Assembly: GCA_023666835.1 (NCBI GenBank)
Contig: JAMPBJ010000001.1
Span: 1,055,996 to 1,119,995 of the forward strand
Reading direction: 5' to 3'
DNA: 64,000 bases
From: Bacteroides sp.
GTDB lineage: Bacteria > Bacteroidota > Bacteroidia > Bacteroidales > Muribaculaceae
A program made the translations under genes and the position numbers. Positions 35,976 to 48,876 of this stretch are shown here, piece by piece. The notes under the pieces are model-generated. The model was not told where the DNA came from. It was given only the letters and a program-made list of their open reading frames with translations, and did no database searches. Position 1 is the first letter of the stretch. Each line of letters opens with the position of its first letter.

Positions 35976-37049
35976 ATGCTTCGAATACTGCTTGCCATAC
36001 TTCTGACCGCTCCTGCAATCGCCCGTGCGGCCGACATCGAACTCCGCTACTATCCCTACGAACTCCAACTGCGCCATGCGTTCAACCTGGCGTCGATGTC
36101 GCGCACCGTCACTCCCGGTGTGCAGGTAGAAATTCGCCTCGACTCACTGGTGGGCTACGGCGAAGCCTCCATGCCGCCTTATCTGGGTGAATCCGTCGAA
36201 TCGGTCATGTCTTTTCTCGACAAGGTGGATCCGGCAAGACTATCCGATCCGTTTGCCACCGAGCGTATCCGAGCCTATCTCGACTCCCTTTCGCCTGCCG
36301 ACCGCGCTGCAAAAGCAGCCATCGATATCGCCCTTCACGACCTGACCGGCAAAATCATGCATCAGCCCTGGCACCGCATCTACGGACTCGACGCTTCGAA
36401 AGCACCGGCCACATCATATACAATCTCAATCGACACTCCCGACGAACTGGAGCGTAAACTGGCTGAGGCCGAACCCTACAATATAATAAAGGTGAAAATG
36501 GGTGTGCCGGGCGACCGGGAGCTGATCGAACTCATACGCCGACGCACCGACCGCCCGATCTGTGTCGACGTCAATCAGGGATGGCACAGCCGCGAGGAGG
36601 CACTCGACAATATCCTATGGCTGGCCGACAAAAACGTGCTGTTTGTCGAACAGCCCATGTCGAAGACCGACTTCGACGGACATGCATGGCTCAAAGATCG
36701 CTCGCCCCTGCCCATCATAGCCGACGAAGCAGTGCAGACCTCAGCCGACCTGCCGGCACTTGCCGGAGCTTACGACGGCATCAACATCAAGCTGATGAAA
36801 GCCGGCGGACTCGATGAGGCCTACAAAATGGCCGTAATGGCTCGCGGGCTTGGCATGAAGGTGATGATCGGGTGCATGACCGAAACATCTTGTGCCGTAT
36901 CAGCCGCTGCGCAACTGGCCCCCATGGCCGACTGGGTCGACCTCGACGGTAATCTTCTGATTGCCAACGATCTCTTCGATGGCATGAAAATTGTCGACGG
37001 ATTTGTCACACTCTCCGACCGCCCCGGCATAGGAGTGATAAAACTTTAA
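35976..37049 (+). CDS. Dipeptide (L-Ala-D/L-Glu-type) epimerase, enolase superfamily, with signal peptide
   Basis: 357 aa. The enolase-superfamily barrel carries the acid/base lysine pair in IIKVKMG (K-x-K), metal ligands in CVDVNQGW, FVEQPM and IIADEA, and the second catalytic Lys in GINIKLMKAGG. This set is that of muconate lactonising-type dipeptide epimerases, which act on L-Ala-D-Glu from peptidoglycan turnover. The N-terminal domain has the usual GYGEASMPPYLGES loop. The N-terminus (MLRILLAILLTAPAIARA) is a good signal peptide, so the enzyme appears exported, which is less usual for this family. The start is the only ATG after the -7 box. Confidence 0.9.
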   Translation: MLRILLAILLTAPAIARAADIELRYYPYELQLRHAFNLASMSRTVTPGVQVEIRLDSLVGYGEASMPPYLGESVESVMSFLDKVDPARLSDPFATERIRAYLDSLSPADRAAKAAIDIALHDLTGKIMHQPWHRIYGLDASKAPATSYTISIDTPDELERKLAEAEPYNIIKVKMGVPGDRELIELIRRRTDRPICVDVNQGWHSREEALDNILWLADKNVLFVEQPMSKTDFDGHAWLKDRSPLPIIADEAVQTSADLPALAGAYDGINIKLMKAGGLDEAYKMAVMARGLGMKVMIGCMTETSCAVSAAAQLAPMADWVDLDGNLLIANDLFDGMKIVDGFVTLSDRPGIGVIKL

Positions 37050-37121
37050 TTTTTAAATCATTTTTTTGCTATTTTGGGCTCAAACGGGTTTTTCTGAGTG
37101 TAACTTTGCAGCGCAGACTAC

Positions 37122-38060
37122 TCAGTCATCGAGGAGCGGCAACAGGCGGCCGTAGCCCTCGGCGACCATCTGCTCCTTGGGGATAAAGCGGAGCGAGGCG
37201 GAGTTGATGCAATAGCGCAGACCGCCATCATCGGCCGGGCCGTCGGGGAACACGTGGCCCAAATGCGAACCGGAAGTGGCTGAACGGACTTCAGTGCGTG
37301 TGCGTCCGAACGATGTGTCAAGATGTCGGGTCAACAGACTGTCATCGATAGGGCGGCTGAAGGCAGGCCATCCACATCCCGAGTCATATTTGCGGGTCGA
37401 GACAAAAAGCGGCGTTCCGTCGGTGATGTCGACATAGATCCCGGGGCGGAATTCATGATCGTACTCATTGACAAACGGGCGCTCCGTGGCACCGTTTTGC
37501 GTCACCTCCCATTGTAGCGGCGTCAAGCGGCGACGCAGATCACTCTTGTCGGAGGTGTGTCTATGGAGATTGCGCGCCTCTTCAAAAAGGCGAGTGTTGA
37601 TGTGGCAATAACCACCGGGGTTCTTCACCAGATAGTCCTGATGATAGTCCTCGGCAGGATAAAAATTTTTAAGCGGCCCCCACTCTATGCGTATGGGGTC
37701 GGAGTGGCGTCGCTGAAGTGTCGCAAGGGCAGCCTCAATTACATCGGCATCGGCCGGATCGGTGTAGTAGATACCGGTGCGGTATTGCGTGCCGACGTCG
37801 CCGCCCTGTCGGTTGAGCGATGTGGGGTCGATCGACCTGAAATAGAGCATCAGAAGATCTGTCAGCCCTACGACCGACGGATCATAGTCGACGCGCACCG
37901 TCTCGGCGGCTTCGGTGTCGCCGTTACACACATGACGGTAAGTGGGATTGGGTACTGTGCTGTTGGCGTAGCCGGCTGTTGTGGCGGTCACGCCTTTGAC
38001 GAGTGAAAACAGATGGGCCGTGCCCCAGAAGCAGCCTCCGGCCAGATAGATTGTTGCCAT
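37122..38060 (-). CDS. msrAB: Bifunctional peptide methionine sulfoxide reductase MsrA/MsrB
   Basis: 312 aa. Residues about 1-150 are MsrA, with the catalytic Cys in [12 protein letters not shown] and the EDYHQDYL motif. Residues about 165-312 are MsrB, with GCGWPAF, the [13 protein letters not shown] loop and the catalytic Cys in [14 protein letters not shown]. The zinc-binding C-x-x-C pairs of some MsrB proteins are absent, which is normal for fused forms. Together they reduce both S and R sulfoxide epimers of methionine in proteins. There is no signal peptide, so the enzyme is cytosolic. Confidence 0.96.
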   Translation of the reverse strand: MATIYLAGGCFWGTAHLFSLVKGVTATTAGYANSTVPNPTYRHVCNGDTEAAETVRVDYDPSVVGLTDLLMLYFRSIDPTSLNRQGGDVGTQYRTGIYYTDPADADVIEAALATLQRRHSDPIRIEWGPLKNFYPAEDYHQDYLVKNPGGYCHINTRLFEEARNLHRHTSDKSDLRRRLTPLQWEVTQNGATERPFVNEYDHEFRPGIYVDITDGTPLFVSTRKYDSGCGWPAFSRPIDDSLLTRHLDTSFGRTRTEVRSATSGSHLGHVFPDGPADDGGLRYCINSASLRFIPKEQMVAEGYGRLLPLLDD

Positions 38061-38086
38061 ATTATATCAACGAGAGAATGAACGGA

Positions 38087-39316
38087 TTATTTTGTCATGT
38101 CGGCCATAGGTTTAAGTCGGGCCATGGGGATTGCAAACAGAATAGCTATCACGGCTACAGCTGCAAAACACCAGGCCGAGGCATGCATGATGTTGCCCAG
38201 GCCTACCAGCGGAGCCACGATGGCGGCAAAGATATATTTGACCACATTGAGTATGGCGCCTGCAGTGCCCGAGTCGGAGCGTCCGGCCTCCATACCCAGC
38301 GAATTGGCCGCCGAGAACACCATGCCCGAGCCCAACAACATCGGCAAAGACGTCACTTCATACCACACAAAATCGCACGAATGATACATCACCAGAGCCT
38401 CGGCAATGGCAAAAACACTCATTATGACCGTCCCCGTGACCAGACCGACCTTCAGCACCCTGAAGCGAATCACCAGCATGGCACCCAAAGCAATGGCAAG
38501 CGCATTGGATCCGAATATGACGCCGAATTCCATGGCCGAAAATCCGTAATGATCCTGGAAGATAAACGGCGCGGAAGAAATGTAGGCATAAAGCAGACCG
38601 ATGCCTATGGCCTTCAACATCACCAGCAGCATGAACCGACGGTTTTTGAACAGCGCCCAATAGTCGGCCGCATATTTGGCAATGCTCTGCTGGGGGATGC
38701 GTTTGTCGGGGGGCAGACTTTCGGGACGACGAGCCGACCACATAAGCATCAGCACACCGATCACCAGCAGCACAAGGAAAATGCCTCGCCAGCCGATAGT
38801 GTCAGCCATAAAACCGCCGATCAGAGGCGACGCTGCCGGAGCGATACCGTTGATAGCTCCCACAAGTGCCATCACTTTGGCCAGTTGACGACCCGAGTAG
38901 AGATCGGCCGGAATGGAATAAGACAACACCATGGCTCCGCCGGCTCCGATGCCTTGCACAAGACGGGTGGCAATGAACAGCCCAATGGAGTTTGTGAAAA
39001 TAGTGGCAGCGGTCGCTACGGCAAAGACAGTCAGCGATACGAGGAGCATGCGCTTGCGACCGTAGTGATCGCTCAGCGATCCCCACACCACCGAACCTAT
39101 GCCCAGACCGAGCATGGCCATCGACAGACCCATCTGAGTCATCGAGGCAGTGGTGTGGAATTCGCGTCGCATCTCGGGCATAGTGGGCAGATACATGTCG
39201 TTGACAAGCGAACTGAACGCCCCGAGTATGGCTATGAATATCAAAAAAGCGAGGAACCTTTCTCCGTTCGATGAAGTAGTTCCTGCCACCGGTGAAGTAT
39301 TGTTTTGTGTGCTCAT
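38087..39316 (-). CDS. Bcr/CflA-type MFS multidrug efflux transporter
   Basis: 409 aa with about 12 hydrophobic helices. The loop 2-3 motif of drug:H+ antiporters is WGSLSDHYGRKRMLL, and the motif in helix 5 is GAINGIAPAASPLIGG (antiporter signature). The N-terminal MYLPTMPEMRREF is typical of Bcr/CflA proteins. It probably exports a drug or metabolite by proton antiport at the inner membrane. It lies 26 bases upstream of msrAB on the same strand and may be co-transcribed with it. Confidence 0.92.
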   Translation of the reverse strand: MSTQNNTSPVAGTTSSNGERFLAFLIFIAILGAFSSLVNDMYLPTMPEMRREFHTTASMTQMGLSMAMLGLGIGSVVWGSLSDHYGRKRMLLVSLTVFAVATAATIFTNSIGLFIATRLVQGIGAGGAMVLSYSIPADLYSGRQLAKVMALVGAINGIAPAASPLIGGFMADTIGWRGIFLVLLVIGVLMLMWSARRPESLPPDKRIPQQSIAKYAADYWALFKNRRFMLLVMLKAIGIGLLYAYISSAPFIFQDHYGFSAMEFGVIFGSNALAIALGAMLVIRFRVLKVGLVTGTVIMSVFAIAEALVMYHSCDFVWYEVTSLPMLLGSGMVFSAANSLGMEAGRSDSGTAGAILNVVKYIFAAIVAPLVGLGNIMHASAWCFAAVAVIAILFAIPMARLKPMADMTK

Positions 39317-39414
39317 GAGTCGATTAGTTATATCATAAAATTTAACGCACCAGCGAAAGATTAAGTTCGAAAACTTGTGAAGTACGACAAATCTGATTAA
39401 ATTTGTATCCCGTT

Positions 39415-40878
39415 ATGAAACGTGGATTTGACAACGACAAGTACTTAAAAATTCAGTCCGAACACATCAAGGAGCGCATAGCCCAGTTCGGCAATAAGCT
39501 CTATCTGGAGCTTGGTGGAAAACTCTTCGACGATCATCATGCAAGCCGCGTGTTGCCCGGTTTTGAGCCGGACATCAAACTGCGCATGCTCTCGCAACTG
39601 CAGGATCATGCCGAAATCGTGATCGTGATAAGCGCGAAGGATATAGAAAAAAACAAGGTGCGTCAGGATCTGGGCATCACCTACGACATGGACGTGCTCC
39701 GACTGCGCGAGGAATTCATGAACCGCGGATTCATGGTCGGCTCGGTGGTCATCACCCACTACAACGGCCAGATGAGCGCCGACGCATTCCGCCGGCGCCT
39801 CGAACGCCTCGGCATCACCACCTACTATCACTACACCATCGAAGGCTACCCCAACAACGTGAGCCTCATCGCCTCCGACAAGGGATTCGGCAACAATGAC
39901 TATATCGAAACGACGCGTCCGCTTGTCATCGTCACCGCCCCCGGCCCGGGCAGCGGCAAGATGGCCGTGTGTCTGAGTCAGCTCTACAACGAACACAAGC
40001 GCGGCATCGAGGCCGGATATGCCAAGTTCGAAACCTTCCCCGTGTGGAGCCTGCCGTTGAAACACCCCGTCAACATCGCTTACGAAGCCGCCACGGCCGA
40101 TCTCAACGACGTTAACATGATCGACCCGTTCCATCTCGAGGCCTACGGCAAAATTGCTATCAACTACAACCGCGACATCGAGATCTTCCCGGTGCTCAAC
40201 GCTCTGTTTGAGGGCATCTACGGCGAGAACCCCTACAAGTCGCCCACCGACATGGGCGTCAACATGGTGGGATTCTGCATCAGCGACGACCAGGTGTGCT
40301 GCGACGCCTCCAAAAACGAGATCATACGCCGCTACTACACCGCTCTCAATCGCCTCGCCCAAGGCTACGGCACCGACAGCGAAGTCAACAAGATAGCCCT
40401 CAACATGAAGCAGGCCAATATCGACACCTCCTACCGCCGGTGCGTATCGGCCGCCAAAGAGCGTGCAGCCGAAAGCGGAAAGCACTGCTCGGCAATCGAG
40501 CTCGAGGACGGCACCATCATAACAGCCGAATCGGGCGACCTGCTCGGTCCAAGCGCTGCGCTCATTCTCAACACGCTCAAGCATCTTGCCTGCATCGACC
40601 ACAAGATAAAACTCATACCCCAGCAGCTCATCGAACCGATACAGCACACCAAGACCACCTATCTGCGCAGCCGCAACAAGCGCCTGCACACCGATGAAGT
40701 GCTCGTGGCTCTTTCAGTGCTGAGCCCACACGACGAAAACTGCCGTCGCGCCCTCGAATGTCTGCCTCAGATGCGCGGCTGTCAGATGCACTCCACCGTG
40801 ATGCTTGGCGAAGTTGACCACAAGATTTTCAATAAGCTCGGCGTCGGTCTCACCTGCGAACCAATCCGCAAAAAATAA
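39415..40878 (+). CDS. DUF1846 family protein
   Basis: 487 aa from ATG 39415; a TTG four codons earlier was not preferred. The sequence follows the DUF1846 pattern throughout: N-terminal GFDNDKYLKIQSEHI, KLYLELGGKLFDDHHASRVLPG, and a P-loop-like APGPGSGKMAVCLSQLYNEH (about residues 181-200) that may bind a nucleotide. Known structures of the family have a fold of unclear enzymatic role. Cytosolic. Its TAA stop overlaps the tex start (TAATG), so the two are translationally coupled. Confidence 0.93.
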   Translation: MKRGFDNDKYLKIQSEHIKERIAQFGNKLYLELGGKLFDDHHASRVLPGFEPDIKLRMLSQLQDHAEIVIVISAKDIEKNKVRQDLGITYDMDVLRLREEFMNRGFMVGSVVITHYNGQMSADAFRRRLERLGITTYYHYTIEGYPNNVSLIASDKGFGNNDYIETTRPLVIVTAPGPGSGKMAVCLSQLYNEHKRGIEAGYAKFETFPVWSLPLKHPVNIAYEAATADLNDVNMIDPFHLEAYGKIAINYNRDIEIFPVLNALFEGIYGENPYKSPTDMGVNMVGFCISDDQVCCDASKNEIIRRYYTALNRLAQGYGTDSEVNKIALNMKQANIDTSYRRCVSAAKERAAESGKHCSAIELEDGTIITAESGDLLGPSAALILNTLKHLACIDHKIKLIPQQLIEPIQHTKTTYLRSRNKRLHTDEVLVALSVLSPHDENCRRALECLPQMRGCQMHSTVMLGEVDHKIFNKLGVGLTCEPIRKK

Positions 40879-42971
40879 TGGACATCATCGAGTCGGTGGT
40901 TTCACGCACCGGACTGCCGGCAGCCGGCGTTCGGGCCGTTGTCGAACTGCTCGACGATGGTGCTACAGTGCCGTTCATCAGCCGTTATCGCAAGGAGCGC
41001 ACCGGATCACTCGACGAAGTGGCCGTGCGCAGCATCGAGGAGTCGTTGCATCAGGTTCGCGAGCTCCGGGCACGCCAGCAGACTGTGATCCACGCCATCG
41101 AAGAAGCCGGCAAACTCACCGACCAGCTCCGCGACCGCATACTCTCGGCTACCACTATGACTCAGGTGGAGGATCTCTACGCACCGTTTCGACGGAGCAA
41201 ACGCACACGTGCTGCCATAGCGCGCGAAAAAGGCCTCGAACCATTGGCCCGCAAAATCATGTCGGGTCATCTGCCTGCATCGGCATCTGACGATGACGTG
41301 GCAGGTGCATCCGACATTATAGCCGAATGGGCCTCGGAGTCAACGCGACTGCGCAATGCCGTGCGTCGGTCTTTGCGTCGCGATGCCTCACTTGTATGCA
41401 CTCCGGCCAAAGGCATGGACGATACTCTTGCCCGCTCGGCCCTCGCTCAATACGGCTCGTTTTCAAAACCGGTCCGGCATGTTGCATCGCATCAGTATCT
41501 GGCTTTGCGCAGAGCCGAACGCGAAGGATTGATAAAGGTGAAATACAATCTTGACAAGGGCGACGACCGACTCATCGAATCGCTTCAGCATCTGTTCGTA
41601 CCACAAAGATGCTCGGGCGAGTGCGCCCGAGTGATCGCCGCGGCCGTCGACGACGCCTATCGCCGGCTGCTGCGTCCATCGGTCGAAAACGAAATTTCAG
41701 CCGAGCTGAAAGCCGAAGCCGACCGCGTTGCCATCGACATCTTTTCAACCAATCTGCGTCAGTTATTGTTGGCTGCACCTCTTAAGGGCCGGCGCATCCT
41801 GGCCATCGATCCGGGCTATCGCACCGGATGCAAAGTGGTGGCTCTCGACAGTTCCGGCACACTTCTCGACGAAGCAGTCATCTACCCGGCTCCTCCCCGA
41901 AGCGACTTCGAAGGAGCCGAAGCCACATTGTGCCGCCTCATCACCCGTCATCGGCTCGACACCATAGCCCTGGGCAGCGGCACAGCCTCACGCGACACCG
42001 AGCAATTCCTTCTTCGTCGAGACATCATGCCCCGCCAGGCGATTTTTGTGGTCAGCGAGGACGGAGCGTCGGTCTACTCCGCCTCCGAAACGGCCCGGCG
42101 CGAATTTCCCGACCACGACGTGACGGTACGTGGCGCCGTATCCATAGGCCGGCGACTGATCGACCCACTGGCCGAACTGGTCAAGATCGATCCCAAAGCG
42201 ATCGGAGTGGGTCAGTATCAACACGATGTTGACCAGGCAGCTCTGAAGGACGCGCTGGATTTCACCGTGCTATCGTGTGTCAATGCAGTCGGGGTGGAAC
42301 TCAACACAGCATCTGAGCAATTGCTCGCCTACGTTTCCGGCATAGGCCCCACGCTTGCAGCCAACATCGTCCAATACCGCACCGATAACGGACCGTTCCG
42401 CTCGCGAACCGACCTTTTCAAAGTGTCCCGCCTCGGGCCCAAGGCTTTCGAGCAGAGCGCCGGATTCCTGCGCATTGCCGACGGTCGGGAGCCGCTCGAC
42501 AACACCGGCATCCACCCCGAAAGCTACTCGGCCGTGACTGCCATGGCCGAGAGTCTCAATGTCGGCGTCGACCGACTGATTGCCAACGATGAGTTGCTCG
42601 ACCGTGTCGACATTGACGCACTTGCTGCCTCAGGTGTAGCAGGTCAACAGACTCTTGCCGACATCGTGGCCGAACTTCGCAAACCCGGGCGCGATCCGCG
42701 TGGCGACGCGTCAAAGGCATTTACGCCGGCCGTGAGCGCCTACGAACAGCTATCAGTCGGCATGACGGTTCCATGCATCGTCACCAACATCACGGCTTTC
42801 GGGGCGTTTGTCAACCTCGGCATCAAGGAGCAAGGACTCATCCACATCTCGCGTATGGCCACACGGCGCATCGATTCGGCCACCGACATTCTCTCCCTGG
42901 GCCAGCAGATCGAGGCACGCATCATAGCTCTCGACCCCGATCGCCGTCGCATTTCCCTGTCGCTCATCTGA
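40878..42971 (+). CDS. tex: Tex-family RNA-binding transcriptional accessory protein
   Basis: 697 aa. Domain order as in Tex: N-terminal helical part with FISRYRKERTGSLDE; YqgF/RuvC-like domain (about residues 300-430, ILAIDPGYRTGCKVVALD); helix-hairpin-helix part (ISGIGPTLAANIVQYR-like and VSRLGPKAFEQSAGFLRI); and a C-terminal S1 domain (VPCIVTNITAFGAFVNLG, HISRMA). Tex acts with RNA polymerase and nucleic acids to rescue or remodel transcription. Slightly shorter than the 770-780 aa of proteobacterial Tex. Confidence 0.95.
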   Translation: MDIIESVVSRTGLPAAGVRAVVELLDDGATVPFISRYRKERTGSLDEVAVRSIEESLHQVRELRARQQTVIHAIEEAGKLTDQLRDRILSATTMTQVEDLYAPFRRSKRTRAAIAREKGLEPLARKIMSGHLPASASDDDVAGASDIIAEWASESTRLRNAVRRSLRRDASLVCTPAKGMDDTLARSALAQYGSFSKPVRHVASHQYLALRRAEREGLIKVKYNLDKGDDRLIESLQHLFVPQRCSGECARVIAAAVDDAYRRLLRPSVENEISAELKAEADRVAIDIFSTNLRQLLLAAPLKGRRILAIDPGYRTGCKVVALDSSGTLLDEAVIYPAPPRSDFEGAEATLCRLITRHRLDTIALGSGTASRDTEQFLLRRDIMPRQAIFVVSEDGASVYSASETARREFPDHDVTVRGAVSIGRRLIDPLAELVKIDPKAIGVGQYQHDVDQAALKDALDFTVLSCVNAVGVELNTASEQLLAYVSGIGPTLAANIVQYRTDNGPFRSRTDLFKVSRLGPKAFEQSAGFLRIADGREPLDNTGIHPESYSAVTAMAESLNVGVDRLIANDELLDRVDIDALAASGVAGQQTLADIVAELRKPGRDPRGDASKAFTPAVSAYEQLSVGMTVPCIVTNITAFGAFVNLGIKEQGLIHISRMATRRIDSATDILSLGQQIEARIIALDPDRRRISLSLI

Positions 42972-43012
42972 ATTTCACAATCTTTAAAGAGATTGATTCG
43001 GAAAAGTCGTAA

Positions 43013-46153
<3,141 letters not shown>

Positions 46154-46172
46154 GACCCCATCTCATATAACA

Positions 46173-46212
46173 GGGCGGCGCAAGGCACACACCACCGCGC
46201 CGCCCCTTTTTT
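46173..46212 (+). terminator. Rho-independent terminator after the beta-galactosidase gene
   Basis: GGGCGGCGC (46173-46181) pairs with GCGCCGCCC (46197-46205), followed by six T (46207-46212). Confidence 0.85.
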
Positions 46213-46233
46213 CGATACTATTCACAAAACCAG

Positions 46234-47484
46234 ATGCAAAGATCAGATTTTGAAATAATGGCCCCCGTGGGCAGCTATGAGTCGCTTCAGGCAGCCATCA
46301 ATGCCGGAGCCGATGCAGTGTATTTCGGCGTCGAAGGCCTCAACATGCGCGCCCGTTCGTCGGTCAACTTCACACTCGACGACCTCCACCGCATAGCCGC
46401 CATATGTTCGGCCAGCAACGTCAAGAGCTACCTGACGGTCAACACAGTGATCTACGATTCGGACATTGCCACATGCCACTCGATCATCGACGCCGTGAAG
46501 CAGGCAGGCATTTCGGCCATCATTGCCAGCGACATCGCCGCCATCACCTACGCCCGCAGCATCGGTGTCGAAGTCCACATATCCACCCAGGTCAATATCA
46601 CCAATATCGAGGCAGTGGAATTCTACTCGCAGTTTGCCGACGTGGTGGTTCTGGCGCGTGAACTTAACCTCGACCAGGTCGCTGCAATCCACCGGGCAAT
46701 CATCGACCGCGACATCCGCGGTCCGCACGGACGCCTTGTGCGCATTGAGATGTTCTGCCACGGAGCACTGTGCATGGCTGTGTCGGGCAAATGCTATCTG
46801 AGCCTCCACGAGATGAATTCGAGCGCCAACCGCGGCGCATGCACGCAGATCTGCCGACGGGGCTACACGGTGCGCGATCGCGAGACCGGCGACGAGCTCG
46901 ACATCGAAAACAAATACATCATGTCGCCAAAGGACTTGAAGACCATCCACTTCCTTAACAAAATGATCGACGCCGGAGTGTCGGTGTTCAAGATCGAAGG
47001 CCGCGCACGCGGACCGGAATATGTCGGAGTGGCAGTGCAGGCCTATAGCGAAGCCATCGAGGCGATATGCAACGGCACCTATACCGACGAGGCCATCGCA
47101 CGCTGGGACGACCGGTTGCGCAAGATCTTCAACCGCGGCTTCTGGAATGGCTACTACCTGGGGCAGCGTCTGGGCGAATGGTCGTCGAAATACGGATCGA
47201 GCGCCACACGCGTCAAACGCTATGCAGCCAAGGGCGTGCGCTACTTCTCCAATATCGGAGTAGCCGAATTCTACGTCGAAAGCGGCGAAGTCAAAGTGGG
47301 CGATGAGATCGTAGTGACCGGTCCCACCACCGGAGCGCTGATCATGACCGTCGAAGAGATTCGAGTCGACCTGAAACCTGTCGACAAAGCCGTCAAAGGC
47401 CAAAGTTTCTCAATCAAAGTGCCCTCGAAAATCCGTCCGTCCGACCGCCTGTACGTGTGGGACGAAACCAACTTAGCCAAATAA
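46234..47484 (+). CDS. U32 peptidase-family protein, tRNA hydroxylation TrhP-like
   Basis: 416 aa. The N-terminal barrel opens with EIMAPVGSYESLQAAINAGADAVYFG. The U32 signature is the EMFCHGALCMAVSGKCYLS block followed by SANRGACTQICRRGY, with the four conserved cysteines that would hold an iron-sulfur cluster. A C-terminal beta-barrel (VAEFYVESGEVKVGDEIVVTGP) is present. Family members of this length (YegQ/TrhP) are needed for prephenate-dependent 5-hydroxyuridine formation in tRNA; others are called collagenase-like. The tRNA role is an inference from family. Confidence 0.9.
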   Translation: MQRSDFEIMAPVGSYESLQAAINAGADAVYFGVEGLNMRARSSVNFTLDDLHRIAAICSASNVKSYLTVNTVIYDSDIATCHSIIDAVKQAGISAIIASDIAAITYARSIGVEVHISTQVNITNIEAVEFYSQFADVVVLARELNLDQVAAIHRAIIDRDIRGPHGRLVRIEMFCHGALCMAVSGKCYLSLHEMNSSANRGACTQICRRGYTVRDRETGDELDIENKYIMSPKDLKTIHFLNKMIDAGVSVFKIEGRARGPEYVGVAVQAYSEAIEAICNGTYTDEAIARWDDRLRKIFNRGFWNGYYLGQRLGEWSSKYGSSATRVKRYAAKGVRYFSNIGVAEFYVESGEVKVGDEIVVTGPTTGALIMTVEEIRVDLKPVDKAVKGQSFSIKVPSKIRPSDRLYVWDETNLAK

Positions 47485-47502
47485 CGAATCGCCATGCATC
47501 AC

Positions 47503-47546
47503 AAAAAAACGGGAGGACGCCACGATGAGCATCCCCCCCGTTTTTA
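47503..47546. terminator. Terminator after the U32 gene
   Basis: AAAAACGGGAGG pairs with the inverse CCCCCCGTTTTT across a loop of about 20 bases. A/T-runs on both sides make it usable in both directions. Confidence 0.75.
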
Positions 47547-47563
47547 TTTCTACTTAGACCTAA

Positions 47564-47725
47564 GAGCCTGTTCCATAATATTTATTAACGATGGGGCGGC
47601 CAGTCATTGAGCAGATTTGGCAGTGCTCATCAGTCACAATGGAGCCCCATTGCTCCTTAGCGTCAATCCCAAAATCACTCCACGATATGCGACCCCATCG
47701 TTAACAAATATTATGGAACAGGCTC
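47564..47725. mobile_element. 162-bp MITE (family A, full copy)
   Basis: Left end GAGCCTGTTCCATAATATTT; the right end is the inverse of GAGCCTGTTCCATAATATTT, with 34-base arms that differ at one position. No coding frame. It is flanked by TAA on the left and TTA on the right; the TTA (47726-47728) is the stop codon of cydB read on the minus strand. The TIR and TNA-like target resemble IS5-group elements, which is an inference. The right 42 bases are identical to the copy at 51832-51899. Confidence 0.8.
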
Positions 47726-48868
47726 TTAGTATTTGTGGTCGGTGGATTTGATCTCGGCCGGAGTGATGGGCTTTGATGTCATCTTATACCACACATAGGC
47801 TATGTAGGCAAGTACTAAAGGTGCGATGACTGAAACCCAACTCATCACTTTGAGAGTGAACAGCGACGAGCTGCTGTTAGCTATTGTCAGCGACGAATTG
47901 ATGTCGAGCTCCGAAGGATAGTAGGCTGTATTGTTGTAGCCTGCGATACAGAAGAGCACAGTCACCACAAGAAATGTTCCGATGCCGGCCGGAAAGATAC
48001 CGTTGACATATTTGGGCATGATCGCCGTGGCCAGAACCCCCCAGAGCACAAGCACTACACCAACGAGGAATATTATGCCGGCCACCCAAAGGTCGATGAG
48101 ATTGTATAGATACTTGTTGGTCACCTCCTTCATGCCGGTCGGTGTGTATTCAACTCCCGTAGCTGTCAACAGCAAATAGAGGAACACCAGGAAGAACAGC
48201 ACGAATATGACACCATTGACCAGCACCGACCGACGCTGCCTACGCAGAAATTTTGCATCACCGGCAATGGTCTTGAGAAAATAAAGCGAACCGAGTGTGC
48301 GAGCAAGGAAAAGCACAGCCACTCCGAGCACGAGATTGCGCCATTGCACTATAGCTTCGAGTCCATGGGTGGGCACCCAAGTGGAGATCACCGGGGCCGA
48401 TGCATCGAGTAGATTTGTTTTGGTCACCTGAAACTCAGCTCCAAAGAAAAACATTGCCACAGCAACGCCCAGCAGCAGACAGCCTACGCAGCCGTTGATG
48501 AAGAGCAAAGTGTCGTAGAACCGGCGTCCGAAGATATTGCCGGGTTTGGAGCGGAATTCGTAGCTGACCGCCTGTATGATAAAGCTGAACAATATCAGCA
48601 TCCAAAGCCAATAGGCTCCTCCGAAACTTGTGGAATAGAACAGTGGGAACGAAGCAAAAAACGCTCCGCCGAACACCACCAACGTGGTGAACGTCAGCTC
48701 CCACTTGCGGCCCAGCACATTGACCATCATCGATTGCTCCAGTTCACTGTTGGAGCGACACAACAGCATGGTCTGTCCGCCCTGCACGAAAAGCAGAAAC
48801 ACAAGAAGACCACCAAACACTGAAATCAGAAGCCACCAATAGGCTTGCAAACATTCTAAAGTTGCCAT
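47726..48868 (-). CDS. cydB: Cytochrome bd oxidase subunit II
   Basis: 380 aa, polytopic. The N-terminal LQAYWWLLISVFGGLLVFLLFVQGGQ and the FxRR-like loop region fit CydB. It partners CydA in the quinol oxidase that reduces oxygen at very low levels (nanaerobic respiration is known for Bacteroides). It follows cydA by eight bases. The stop codon lies in the target site of the adjacent MITE, yet the protein ends normally (DHKY), so the insertion left the coding sequence intact. Confidence 0.95.
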   Translation of the reverse strand: MATLECLQAYWWLLISVFGGLLVFLLFVQGGQTMLLCRSNSELEQSMMVNVLGRKWELTFTTLVVFGGAFFASFPLFYSTSFGGAYWLWMLILFSFIIQAVSYEFRSKPGNIFGRRFYDTLLFINGCVGCLLLGVAVAMFFFGAEFQVTKTNLLDASAPVISTWVPTHGLEAIVQWRNLVLGVAVLFLARTLGSLYFLKTIAGDAKFLRRQRRSVLVNGVIFVLFFLVFLYLLLTATGVEYTPTGMKEVTNKYLYNLIDLWVAGIIFLVGVVLVLWGVLATAIMPKYVNGIFPAGIGTFLVVTVLFCIAGYNNTAYYPSELDINSSLTIANSSSSLFTLKVMSWVSVIAPLVLAYIAYVWYKMTSKPITPAEIKSTDHKY

Positions 48869-48876
48869 ATCTTATC

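Noticed and set aside
38003-39274. 423-codon plus-strand frame opposite the MFS transporter
   Set aside because: Composition (His, Gln, Arg rich) and complete overlap with a clear 12-helix transporter mark it as a shadow.
39445-40689. 414-codon minus-strand frame inside the DUF1846 gene
   Set aside because: No family resemblance, while the DUF1846 frame is conserved throughout.
46234-47484. Calling the U32 protein a collagenase
   Set aside because: No signal peptide, and the four-Cys signature and length fit the TrhP/YegQ tRNA modification branch better.
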